Assembly: GCA_010093605.1 (NCBI GenBank)
Contig: MU004189.1
Coordinates: 1,371,834 to 1,435,833, forward strand
Direction of reading: 5' to 3'
Source of the DNA: Lophium mytilinum
Lineage: Eukaryota; Ascomycota; Dothideomycetes; Mytilinidiales; Mytilinidiaceae
DNA length: 64,000 nucleotides
Shown: positions 11,451-22,184 of the stretch, piece by piece
Layout: each line of letters opens with the position of its first letter
Numbering within the stretch: position 1 is the stretch's first letter
Notes under the pieces: generated by a model
Seen by the model: only the letters and a program-made list of their open reading frames with translations
What the model was told of the DNA's origin: nothing
Databases searched by the model: none
Made by a program: the position numbers and the translations under genes

Positions 11451-13821
11451 CTACACCGCCAACCCCAGCCGCATATTCTCCACCGTCCTTCCACCCACTC
11501 CCTTCAAAAGCGCTAAGCTCTCCAAATCCCGCACTTCCTCCTCCTCCATCTCAATCAAACAGCTCACAATCGCATCCGCTTTCTTCGCGCCAACGCCCTT
11601 CAGCGCGCGGATCTGCGTGACGTCACGGGAATTGATGATGCGGAGAAGATGCGTTGTGCGAGGAGATTGCTCACCAGGCGGCAGCGAAGGAGCGTTGTCT
11701 GGATTCGGGAAGAGTGGGGTTTCGTCGCGGAAGATGGGGACTTTCTTCGCCTTTAGCTTCGTTTGCTTGCGCGCCGCCTTGGGTTTGTAGTGGAAGCTGT
11801 CGTCCGAGGCGTAGGAGGTGTCGTGGTGAGCGTCGGGCGGGGGTGCAAAGTCATCGTCTTCGGCCTCGGATGGGGGGTCGACGTATACAGGTTTCTTTAC
11901 TTTCGTAGGCTTTTTCGCGGCTGGGGCGGAAAGCTGGACATGGACGGGAGCTGCGGGTGGGAGGCTTAGCATAGTTGAGGGAGCGGCTGGTGGCGCTGGC
12001 GCAGGTGCAGGCTCGGCAGCCTTCTCCGCGTCGCGCTTAGCCTTGATGCGGTCCTCGATTGCCTTCATCTTGTTCCGTAGCTTATCGTTGTTAGGGAAGA
12101 ATGGCTGTGCAAGTTGAAACATCCGAAGAGCGCTGGCATCCTCATTTCGGGCTTGATGCTGCTTGGCCATTAGCAGGAACTGGAGACCTTCTCCACGCCC
12201 GTCTTCCTTTTCCTCGATTCGCTGCTCTAGTGCATCTAGTCGCTTTTGCAGTTCGTCGGGAAGGGCGGGTGCCGAAGCAGCTGTGTCTTGGAGGGCTTTC
12301 TCTGCAAGCTTTTCGTCAATGCGTTGCGCAATCAATGCTTCTATCGACGCCTTAGAGAGAGCTGGCTCTGATGGCGCCGCACGGAAACCGTTGGACCGAA
12401 CAGCTTTACTCGGCCGAGATGAGAAAGTAGTAGAGTCAGCAGGCCGCTTATGAGGTTCGGTTCGTCGGGCGGACTGATTCTGGTGTGGCATGTTCAGGGA
12501 ACGTGCGCCTGAATTGCGGTCAGAGTAGACAGAAAACTCTTTTGCCGGCTTCTCCCCAGGCTTCCGGTCTGATGCATGGATCTTCGCGTTGCTAGCCGCA
12601 GCCAATGGTCGCAGCGGTTGTCGTTGAATGTTGGGACCAGATATGATAGACGCTGCAAGAGGCTTCGCTGGCAACCTGAAAGCAGGTTCGTTCTCTACTT
12701 CGGCGACCTCGATCTTCTTCGTCCGGTTGGCGAAGTTAAGTGAACTCAGCGTATCGAGATGATATGACTTAACAGGAGCAAGATTGAGGATCATGAGCGT
12801 GATCCCGTTGTTCTGGCCAAGCGATAATATCCGAGTCATCTTGGACTCGCGGTATGGTATCCGGGATTGCTTCCTGCTGATAGCTTCCACACATTGTGCC
12901 AATACGAATAGAGACTTGTTGATGCTAGACGACTCCACTAACCGCTCCTTGTTGTTGTCGGTTCGCCGATTGTCCTCGGATCCTGCAAGATCGATTGCGG
13001 AGACGGTGCTGACTCGGACCGTAGTTTCGGTTGTTTGTGTAACTTTGACGCAGAGGATCGCATGAGAGCGCGAAGAGTGGGCATTGAGCTAATTGGGAGT
13101 TAGACACGTACCAACAATGTCAATCGGAGTGACTTACCTTTGTAGCTGATGTTGACCGATTGATATTCGCCTGGTCATACAGCTGCTCAAACTCCTTCAA
13201 CGTCATGCAAGGTCGCTCCGTCAGTCCCACTACAACCGACTTCCCATGATTATCCCGGATCGGCAGGCCTGCTGGTGTCCTTTTTTCCGGTGGTTCGAAC
13301 AGATCGAAAACCTTGTCGTTGTAGATCTCGTAGTAGCTCATGGCCACCTCAACTTGCGTTCCACCCGCTGTATCCTTTTCTATCTTCCGGTTCTGTCTGT
13401 ATATGCTGCTAAGCAGTCTCGGGATCACGCCTCGATCAGCCAAAGATTTGCCGCCGCGCATCGTATGCGTCTTGCCGGTGCCGGTAACGCCGTACGCGAA
13501 GATCGTAACATCAAAGCCATTGAACAGGTGCTTTACAGTGGGTTTTACTGTAGAATGTTAGTCAATGCATCCTGATAGGGCTTGGGAAAGGCGACTAGTC
13601 GTACCTTCTTGATCAAATAGCTGCTGTTGGGTGGCCTCGTTGTCGTACACGCTGTTGAACTGGAAGCTGAAAGACTCGGAGTCGTTCCTCGGGTTCGGTA
13701 TCCGGACAACAGTAGGACTCGAGGGGGCTTCGTTTCCTTGCGACTCTGCAGTGACGATGGTATCCTTATCAAGCTCCAGCTTGAGTAATGGACGAATGCG
13801 AGCAACGACGCGTACGCTCAT
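11451..13821 (-). CDS. Kinesin-10 (KID/KIF22-like) motor protein
   Basis: A microtubule motor probably acting on chromosomes in mitosis. Three exons join in frame (13821-13605, 13547-13138, 13088-11451), giving 754 residues. The ATG at 13821 begins directly with the motor (SVRVVARIRP). The nucleotide site is complete: P-loop GVTGTGKT at 92-99, switch I NAHSSRSH at 211-218, switch II DLAGSE at 242-247. The motor ends near SLNFANRTKKIE. A charged, partly coiled middle follows. The C-terminal 60 or so residues hold two helix-hairpin-helix motifs (IRALKGVGAKKADAI and LALLKGVGGRTVENM), which in KIF22-type kinesins bind DNA. The motor plus C-terminal HhH combination is diagnostic of kinesin-10. The P-loop has V where many kinesins have Q or P, a tolerated position. 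Confidence 0.92.
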
Positions 13822-14885
13822 GGTTGCGGAAGAGAGGGGGTGATGGCGAGGAGGTGGTTTGGAAGGTGGTGAGAGGGATGATGTGGTGGAGGATGTAGAA
13901 AAGCACCAACTCCCAATGCGACCGCGGAAGAATGTTAAATCAAGCGCTCGCGAGATGAAGAAGTTGGCAGGGCCAGTGAATTGTTGTGGGTCGAAGTTGT
14001 TAGGGGCAACCTCATAGCGCCAAGCCACCGAGAAACACGTGAGTGCGATCGACGCCTCCTCAACCTCAACGACTCCCTCCAGCCGCCATCAAGGCTATGA
14101 AAAGAATGCTCGTCCATCGATTGACTGTCCATTGTAATTTAGATGTATTTCTCGAAGGCCGCCAGGGCTCTGCAAGAAGGTATGTATGAGTAAGGATCGA
14201 GTTGAAGTAGGTTTTCTTTCGTCCTGAGCGCACTGCACCCTTCAGCTTTTCAATCTTCGGTATGGCTTTGTGAAACGGAAGACACGCACTCCACTCTGGG
14301 CAGACCGTTGCCTGATGCTTCAAGTCCTTCATTTTGTATTGCTGATCGAGGCGCTGGGGAAGACGGCTCTTGGGTAGTGTTTCATGCGCTGGCCAACCAC
14401 AACCCGCAGCGCGAAGGTGTCGCGACAATTCTGCGGGCGCTTCGAGTTTCAACTCAACACCCGCCGAACACGACATTTGTCCACCAAACACTGCTATCGA
14501 AGCTCCTGGTAGCGCATCCAAAAAAAGTTCCCGACGAAAATGCATGACCAGTGCGTTCAACGTGTCTATCTTAAAATAAAACAGCGGCTAGCAGAGCTTC
14601 AAAACCCGTGGCCCATCCATGCACCTCGACCGCTCTGCAGGAGTCTCGTAGCCTCACACTGACCTTCGTTCCTCGTCCCGTCGTTTGACACCGCCGTTCT
14701 TTCGTTTTTGCCTCTCCTTGTCTGCCTTTCTGTCGATCTTTTCCTTCATATCCTCGCTGTCCCCATTTATCCTCGTCACTCACGATTATCTATTTCTTCC
14801 ATCGTCTTGACGCGCGCCTCATTGCTGTCTCAGCTCTTCTCTCTATTCTAGAGCTAGTTTCTCTTGTCTGCTCATCATCTTGACG
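13822..14885. other. Intergenic, divergent promoters
   Basis: A 1064 bp region between kinesin (minus) and the Ser-rich gene (plus), carrying both promoters. CT-rich tracts just before 14886 resemble fungal core promoters. A minus-strand frame from an ATG at 14545 to 14066 (159 residues) is open but unrecognised (see findings). Confidence 0.55.
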
Positions 14886-16797
14886 ATGATGCTTTCCTTC
14901 AAGTTATGGCTGCTGGCAGCAACATGCACTTCCGTAATGGCAGGCCCAGTGCCGCATCAGTACAAGAAGCTAAAGTATGTACATCCATTCCTACTTGCTT
15001 GCTTCCAGTCTAACATGAGTGGACAGCTTCGCGAGATTCGCAAATTCATCTTCAACACCCGTCACCACTCTAGAGAAGCTCGAGCCATCAACCACCCTCT
15101 CGACTGCGACCATTCAATCTACTTCATTAATATCGCCAATCACTGCCGCTGATTCATCGACACCGTCGCCACTGTCCGCCAATGCAGAGACTGCTCTTCA
15201 GGTCGTTCCTCTCTCGCCCTCCGTTTTTACGTCTATCCAATCCGCTGTCATCTTCACCGATCTGAAAGGAACTCCGGTCGCAACCATTCCCGCCGAAACC
15301 ATTGAATCAACGTCCTTTATTCCCATCACGCCGACAGCCGAGCCGTCATCGCCATCCCCTTCGTCTTCATCCTCATCCTCATTCTCATCGTCATCGCTTG
15401 ATGTGTCATCCTCCTCATCCTCGTCCTCATCGTCATCGCTTGATGTATCATCCAGCTCTCAGTCGACCTCCACGCCTACGTCCAAGATCGATGCCGAGCC
15501 TACCGAGTCTCCAACAACTGCAGCGGCTTCCGTAGTCACATCGTCGCCAACGCCTGAAAGCTCTGCAGTAGAGTCTACGTCAACGCTGGTGACCTCTGTC
15601 TTACTGCCATCGAAAAGTGCCGCACTGGGTAATGGGGAAGTCACTGCCAGTAGCTACAGCAGAAGATTCACCCTCGATATATCCAGCTCAAGCTCTATTG
15701 TACTGTCCCGAGTTCTCTCAAGCGCTCGAGCTACTGAAGCACCCACTTCTGCTCTTTTCACTGGTCTGACCTTCGAATCCGGCTTGTCCAGTATTGTCTC
15801 AGCGTCGTCTTCTTCTTTAGCGACCGATACCTCTTCACCGGCATTCACGTCGAGCACCGCGATCACATCGGCATCCTCTCCATCTAGTGTCGACTCCGTC
15901 CCATCATCTCCTGCAACTGGTGGTGGGGGAATGCCGTACAGCGCGCTGTCGATCCAGAAACCGTCGCCTACTGATGCACAATCGCTAGCATCCACATCGA
16001 GCAGCAAGGTCGCCTCGACACTCTCGCCATCTAGCTCTGCATCGACGCCGCCCATCATTGCATCGATGCCGTCTACCCACACGCCCGTTGCATCTTCACC
16101 TACAGAGTTGTCATCGTCATCAACTCGATTTGCCCTTGCTTCGAGCCAACTCGCCGCTCCTTCAGCCTCACCAGCTACATCGGACGCCTCAAGTCCCGCT
16201 GATTCTACGACAGCTTCCACAGCCAGCAGCGTATCCACCGTTTCTCAGCCTAGGATCGTCTTCGTCACCAAGACCGAGTTCACTACCGTAGCGCCAACGC
16301 TAGTATCCCCGTCAATCCTATCTCCGTCATCTATCGCAGAAGTAACATCCGCGGGTCAAGTTGTCACACCCTCCTTCGCACTCGCTTCATCCCCAGCCTC
16401 CACCCCCTCACTCCTCCACCCAATCCCTGTGGTCACCGTTACATTGTTTACCGTAATCCCGCCCTCAGGCGCTGTGACACCCTCGTCTGTCCTTTCACAA
16501 AACGAGCCCTCTTCATCATCGGCGGCTATGGTCACTCCCTCTGCGCTGTCCTCTCTCGATATTTCCACGGCGCTCCCCGCTTATACATCGCAATCCTCGG
16601 TGCCAACAGAGGCGCCTGCCCCTTCGTCAGCAGTTGCGCCATCTTCAGTCAACACCCCCGAGCCCGCTTCGCCGAGCACATCCTCCCAGAACGAAGGCAT
16701 CACCGTTGTCCCGATAAATCCGTCGCAGATCTTCACGGTCACGGTCACAGAGACGCTGCCTCGGGAAACTGTGACGGTTACGGTGACAGCAAAATAG
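14886..16797 (+). CDS. Secreted Ser/Thr-rich cell-wall-type protein
   Basis: Likely a heavily O-glycosylated wall or adhesin-like protein. Two exons join in frame (14886-14974, 15027-16797), giving 619 residues. The signal peptide MMLSFKLWLLAATCTSVMA is followed by a sequence dominated by Ser, Thr, Pro and Ala, with poly-Ser runs around residues 125-160. The C-terminus has FTVTVTETLPRETVTVTVTAK-type valine-threonine repeats common in fungal wall proteins. No clear GPI signal (hydrophobic tail) is present, so it may be secreted or linked in another way. Function cannot be assigned beyond composition. The minus-strand frames here are shadows of the biased codons. Confidence 0.8.
15385..15453 (+). 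repeat. In-frame 42 bp minisatellite in the Ser-rich gene
   Basis: Two near-identical units with a 42 bp period (14 residues), each holding the phrase SSSLDVSSS. The second copy is truncated after about 27 bp. Such repeats in wall-protein genes commonly vary in number between strains. Confidence 0.7.
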
Positions 16798-17238
16798 TTT
16801 CATCTGTCTTATAATCATTGCTTGGTGCATATGGGTGGGAAAATTTGTTTTTCTATAGAGATTAGTACCCAGCCGGCTAGTTCCGAGCTTTTTGTGTTTT
16901 TTGTTCGAAGAGATAGAAGACTGTGTATAGGGAGAGAGGGTAGGATAATTCTTAATTAGTCAATCAAATTTGTCAAATACTCAACCAGTCTACAGTCCAT
17001 CATCTTCTTCTAGTCTGTCTCGTTTCCAAAGAAAGAAGTCTTGATTCTTCAAGTTTTCTTTGCAGTGCATCATCGCAAGTCTGCACCGTCCTCTATCACT
17101 GTCCGAAGTGCCCCGCCGTATTTTAGAAATTTGAACGAGATGAGAGTGCACCATTTGCGCACCCCTCCCCCACCCCTACCCCCGGGCGGCCCCCCTGCGG
17201 TCATGCTAAATCGGCTTTACATGGCTGTGAAGTTTGCC
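16798..17238. other. Intergenic, convergent 3' ends
   Basis: A 441 bp spacer with AT-rich terminator-like sequence and a C-rich tract near 17160-17200. No gene is seen. Confidence 0.5.
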
Positions 17239-18099
17239 TTATTCCGAATATTTTACATCCGCTTCCTCCATCCCGGTACGTCTGGCGTCCTCAATCTCAG
17301 CGGAGTCCAGTCCCACAACTCTAAATTCCCCCTTCTCCAAGTCCATTCCTTCCGCCTCCGCCGTATCTCCTGCTGAGGCTTTCACAGCTACGTCGATCAC
17401 GTCTGACTGTTCCAACGTTCTTTCTCGAGTCCTCCCCGATCTATAATCCCAGCCGCAGAAAACAGTCATTATCACGCCCAGGACACCCAGCACAACTAAA
17501 ACGCGCTTCGGACTGAAGTCGCCACAAGCTACAAAGGCGCCGAAGTGTAACGACATCCAGAAGGCGTTGTAGCATAGCAAGATCAATCGAAACGACAGGG
17601 CTCCGACATTCTCTCTCTTCCACCACAGCAACCAAACCACCTCAGTCGCGAGGGCGCGAAAAACAACGTTATGCCCGAAGGACTCGAATTGGCTAGTGCC
17701 TGGAAAGGTTTCCGAAGGTGCAAAACTCTGTACGACCGTTACGAGAACACGTCCGAGCCAGAATATCTGGATTAAGGATTCGTAGTATGCTCGCTCGGAC
17801 ATCGTGCCATTGGTGACTTTCATAAAATGGGGGCGTATGCATAAAAAGATGCTGTAGAGCACCATTGCGCGTTTCTTGTAGAGCTCGTCCGGGTCCTGAG
17901 TAGAGTCCTCGTGGAGTCGCATGACGACGTAGGAGGCGGATTGGATGGCTGTGGCGGCGAGGATCCATTTCCCGCAGCGTCGCAGTTCGATTAGGAAGTA
18001 GGTGAGGCGTCCTGGAGAAGCTTGAGATCGTTCTTGTGAAGTCGAGATAAAGAGTCTGGCGGCCAAATTGCGGCATCGAAGCACCACAGAAGATGCCAT
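17239..18099 (-). CDS. Hypothetical multi-span membrane protein A
   Basis: An intronless frame of 286 residues from an ATG at 18099. Hydrophobic segments lie around residues 45-60, 80-95, 110-130, 150-195 and 200-220 (VLVVLGVLGVIMTVFCGW), followed by an acidic hydrophilic tail. The N-terminus (MASSVVLRCRNLAARLF) resembles a mitochondrial leader but may not be one. The layout and scattered residues match the divergent gene at 18506: RCRNLAARLF versus RCREIAAKIY, and YYESLIQIFWLGRV versus FYEYLAQAFLLGVT. The family is not recognised. Confidence 0.7.
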   Translation of the reverse strand: MASSVVLRCRNLAARLFISTSQERSQASPGRLTYFLIELRRCGKWILAATAIQSASYVVMRLHEDSTQDPDELYKKRAMVLYSIFLCIRPHFMKVTNGTMSERAYYESLIQIFWLGRVLVTVVQSFAPSETFPGTSQFESFGHNVVFRALATEVVWLLWWKRENVGALSFRLILLCYNAFWMSLHFGAFVACGDFSPKRVLVVLGVLGVIMTVFCGWDYRSGRTRERTLEQSDVIDVAVKASAGDTAEAEGMDLEKGEFRVVGLDSAEIEDARRTGMEEADVKYSE

Positions 18100-18505
18100 T
18101 GTTAAAGTGGTGGGTGAGAAGAGAAGGCGAGGCGAGATGTGAAAAATTTACAACGTCGAGGCTCTTGGCACTCTGTTTCAGTCGCTCGTTCCATGGTTCA
18201 ATCCTATACAAGAACACGGTCGAAAGCCACTTCCCACACATAAGGCCGCACCACCACAACTCGCCACGACTCTCACATTTTCGTCCTCAATACCACACCA
18301 CTCCGACGCTATCCGACGGGCCTCAACACACTTTCACGCAACAGGAACCCAAGTTTTCGAAAAATCAGTAACCTCACTAAGCCACCTCAGACGGCGGTAT
18401 ATAGAGGTCATTACCAGGCAAACATCGAGTTCAATCGAAGGCTTGTAACGCTTTCGCCATACAAGACCGTAGTACCGCCACTTTACTATCTGCAATATTG
18501 CAAAA
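18100..18505. promoter_or_regulatory. Shared upstream region of the divergent membrane-protein pair
   Basis: These 406 bp lie between the two ATGs and should hold both promoters. CA-rich stretches near 18240-18340 are the only visible feature. Confidence 0.5.
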
Positions 18506-19333
18506 ATGCCATCCATCCCCCCGCGATGCCGCGAAATCGCCGCGAAGATCTACACCTGGGGATTCCACACCGAACCTCCCCCATTCGAACTCATCCCTCT
18601 TTATACCCACTGGTCCACCGAATTCAAACGCCGACGGTCGAGGCTATTAATCGCAGCGACAGCCGCAGCCGCTTCCGTGCCTCTCTTACACATCCACCAA
18701 GGGAACAGTCGGAAAGGGTACGAGGACGCTTACGATGAAGGTTTTCGCACGATTTATTGCGTCTTCGCATTAGTGGTCCGGCACGCGCTACGTATCAGGG
18801 AAGGCGAACTTTGCAAGCGCTTGTTTTACGAATATTTGGCGCAGGCTTTCTTGCTAGGAGTAACTACGATGATGGCGATCCATGTTATCTTATCGGCAGA
18901 CTGGCTTGGCATTGTCGAAGATTGTGCGGTGGTTGCGTACTTACTACTCGTCGTAGTTCTTGTGGCGCAGGCTTTTCTTTCGCTACTGCGGCCGGGTGGC
19001 ATTAGGCACGCTCTCCTTCTGCGGCCTGATCTGATGCTTAATGCCCATTACTTCTACGGCCTGTATTTCATATTTTATGCTATGGATGTCAGTTGGAGCT
19101 CATTGTTTCTCGGACTAGGCTTTCACCATGTCACGTTGGCGGCTCTTTTGGCGTATCAAACATGGTGGAAGATGCACTTTCTGCGACGTGACTGGAATCA
19201 GGCGTCCATGGAAACCAACGTAGAACTTGGAGAGCAGGAAGAGAAAGATCCGCCAAACGACTGGGACGCTCGGGTCAGCAAGTGGAGTATCGATTGGGCG
19301 TTCGTCAGAGAAGGAGCTCTAAAGAGCGATTAG
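18506..19333 (+). CDS. Hypothetical multi-span membrane protein B
   Basis: An intronless frame of 275 residues. Hydrophobic segments include residues about 50-65, 80-95, 115-130, 140-160 (VVAYLLLVVVLVAQAFLSLL) and 185-215. The tail is acidic and Trp-containing. It shares layout and about a quarter of its residues, by eye, with the oppositely oriented neighbour, suggesting an old inverted duplication. Function is unknown; nothing marks it as a known transporter. Confidence 0.7.
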   Translation: MPSIPPRCREIAAKIYTWGFHTEPPPFELIPLYTHWSTEFKRRRSRLLIAATAAAASVPLLHIHQGNSRKGYEDAYDEGFRTIYCVFALVVRHALRIREGELCKRLFYEYLAQAFLLGVTTMMAIHVILSADWLGIVEDCAVVAYLLLVVVLVAQAFLSLLRPGGIRHALLLRPDLMLNAHYFYGLYFIFYAMDVSWSSLFLGLGFHHVTLAALLAYQTWWKMHFLRRDWNQASMETNVELGEQEEKDPPNDWDARVSKWSIDWAFVREGALKSD

Positions 19334-20701
19334 GCACGACATGGGTGGCGTAATGGAGCAGGTCGGAATATCCCACGCGATTAAGGGGGGTGTAAAAGCG
19401 CTGGAAGTCTGACTTGATTATCGACGATCTCATAGAGTGAAGAAGAAAATGTAGCAATGAGCATTTATCAGTACGCCAGCCGTGTTAGTCTTTCTTAACA
19501 TCTTGTCACCATTTCCTACAAACGAGACAGGCACGCGGGGCATGAAAAAGGTGGCACTCTACTTTGGCTTATATACACCTATCTACTACTACTTATAGTA
19601 CTTTAATGCATTTTCAAAAATCAGAAATTCTTAGCTTTGGGCTATGTGGAAACTTGTCAAGGCATTCCAAGCAAGGGCAGACAAGACCGCCTGCTGTATA
19701 TATTAGGTAGATCAGCCATAAGAGAGTGTGCTAAATTAGTGGCAGTAGATACTGGCAGTCCACAATTCCGTACGATATGCCCACTATTCTTATGCCTATT
19801 TAGCACCGTCAGAAGTCCTCCAGTATGCTATTACTACTAACGAAATACTAGTTTTAGGAAGTCTGATAGCTTTCCAGGCCACCTCAGACGGTTTTGAATT
19901 GCTTTGAGCGTGCCACTTTTCTTCAGCCTAGCGTAACAGGTGGATTGAATTTTTCACCTCTCCACCCTCCACCTCCGTGAAACAGGCATCAAAGGACAAT
20001 TGTTTCAAAGTTCATAATGGCATGTTGATGCAGGACCAGTTGAAGCTGAGAGCCTGCAGATCAGCTTGGAGGATTTGAGAGCTTTCAGTCAAAGACAAAA
20101 ATGCGTGGATGGACACGGCGGGCAAGAACTGCAGCCAGGTCTCGGGTTGCAAAGCATTGGAGTTGAGTTTTGAAGGTTCCCCTTCTGTAGAAAAGCTATT
20201 AAGAAGGAATACAAACCTCTCTCTACCGCTAAAGGATGGCCATTTGCTGCATTTTGAACCTTACAGACTGTTTCTCCTCTATCCTCGAACCCGCTTACTC
20301 CTCCTTCAAATCTCCCACCAACTTCCAGTCGCCCTCTCACTGCCGACGAGCTGACTTTCTTGAAGCATGGTCAGGGTCTTTGCTTTGAGATAGTCCATTG
20401 AAATAATTCTCCACTCGGATATTTCAACTCCTTTCTCAACTTTATGAAAGCCTGAATTCACAATCGGGTAGTGTGAGTTGAATCTCCTACCACCACCTGT
20501 GTGTTGAAGTCAGCAACAGCGTCGCAAGCGAAACAGCTACTCCAACCAACGCAGCTATCAAGCTACGCTTAGGGCCCCTCCAACAATGATAGGGAAGTAT
20601 ACGGATATCTATGGCAAGGCGGTGCAACTCAACCAGGTCTTACAAGCTCTTCAATGACTGACACTATGCGCACTGCCGAGCTACCGGCACCTGAACATCA
20701 G
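19334..20701. other. Intergenic, 1368 bp, AT-rich core
   Basis: Lies between two convergent genes. The part from about 19500 to 19870 is clearly AT-richer than its surroundings, with no long reading frame and no terminal repeats that I can see. It may be an old decayed insertion, but nothing identifies one. Confidence 0.45.
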
Positions 20702-21662
20702 CTACAACTGCTGCATAACGGGCACAGGCGTTGGCAGTGGAGCATTATGCTGCGGCGTCAAGCGCCATATCAGCAGCCCCAGCAACGCCGCAAACGCAAG
20801 GACACCAACAATGATTCCTGCTATTGCGCCGGCTGACAGCCTACTCTTCGGTTCTGACGCGGTTGCCGACGGGGTTGGGGAGGGCGATGTGACGGAGATG
20901 ATGCTCGTGACTATCTCGACCACCTGCGAAGTTGAGGACGAGGAAGTGGCTGAAGAGGTTGGCGAAGATGTACCTGAGGGACTACTTGGAGCTGCGGTGG
21001 TGCTTGGTGGGCTTGTGGCCATCTATCAACTCGATTCAGCGGATACGCACGTTCAGGTGATGGATAAATGCTCACAGCTTGGAGATTGGGCACTGTTATT
21101 GTTGCGTTCCAGTTCCCGTCTGTCCATGTCGGCCAGCATTGGTAGACATACATAGGCGATGTGTCTCCGGGGGTGTGGAAGAGGGTGCCTGTGACACAGG
21201 CAGTTTGGGCACCCGTGCCAGTACTATCCATATCGTCACACCATCAGCGCCGCATTCAGCTACATTCCACAACGCTAGGGATCTCACCACGTCAACTGGT
21301 AATCGTTATTCGCCATCACGCTCCCACTTAAGCATGTCGTGGCTATAGGACAATCGATTCTGGTATCAGAAGTACAGCAACGGCCAAAATTGTCGCCGTG
21401 CATGAACGCCGACGATGTCGGGCAGTGGTACGGGGAGACTGGAGACTAATCAGCGGGCTGGTTTCAGATTCCAGGAAATCTGCTGAGGCTTACACCAGCC
21501 ATTGTCTGATACGTATGTGAACCCAAGAGTATTCGAGTCCGTCGGAGAGATGCTGAGCGTTGGTGTTCCAGAGATTGTCGCGGACGACGCGAGCCTTGCC
21601 AAGAGCAAAGCGTAGAGCGAAGAGAGCAAAGACCTGATGAACGGTGATATACGGACCATCAT
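20702..21662 (-). CDS. Secreted Cys-containing protein with one membrane span
   Basis: Four exons join in frame (21662-21513, 21445-21288, 21223-21076, 21022-20702), giving 258 residues. The start MMVRISPFIRSLLSSLYALLLARLASS is a signal peptide. The ectodomain has spaced cysteines (FGRCC, DCPIATTC, TACVTG, YQCWPTW), then a Ser/Thr/Pro stalk, one transmembrane helix near 210-232 (AGAIAGIIVGVLAFAALLG) and a short cytoplasmic tail. This is the layout of fungal wall-sensor or SKG6/Mid2-like surface proteins. The first intron is the least certain, as its donor was chosen to reach the FMHGDNFGRCC exon in frame. The function is unknown. Confidence 0.68.
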
Positions 21663-22184
21663 GATGTAAAGAGAAAAATGTAATAAAGCACACTAGAATG
21701 CGCAAAGCAGAGACTAAGAAGTCGATACCCTGAGCGCGTGGACGCGCAACTCCATATAAAGGATTCTTCTCCCGACGCGCCCTCTTCAGCTTCTAGGCTT
21801 CAGCCCTCTCATACATCACATCCCAATACAGCCTTGTCTCGCTTATGTTTATCTGCAAGACCAATCCCGGGCCGAGATGCGAGTGGCAGCCATGCATGGC
21901 TTATTGGGTGGTGGCGGTGCAACGCCAAACCTGAGAACGTGCATGCACATGCATCTTGCAAGTGGCTGATTTGGGTACCGTGACAAGGCTGAAGTACGCC
22001 GAGTGAACATGTGATAATGGATCTCGGTACGATGAGAAAAGACGGTGATGACATTGGTCGACCGTCACAATTAGCAGACAAGAGCTAAGATACATACCCC
22101 TTTTCCGTGACCTCCTGAAATATACTTGTACACCGTTGCTCCAAACCAACGCCATCATAATGCAATCAACTTTCCGTGATAAGC
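21663..22184. other. Intergenic, 522 bp
   Basis: Upstream region of the membrane-anchored gene and 3' region of the Pol I subunit gene. No gene or repeat is seen. Confidence 0.5.

Noticed and set aside
15302-16568. Long minus-strand and alternate-frame reading frames across the Ser-rich gene
   Set aside because: They mirror the biased TCN codons of the plus-strand gene and lack independent features.
18381-19891. Exact 14 bp word GCCACCTCAGACGG at 18381-18394 and again at 19878-19891, flanking a membrane-protein gene
   Set aside because: Several exact 14-mer matches are expected by chance in 64 kb, and the similarity does not extend beyond the word.
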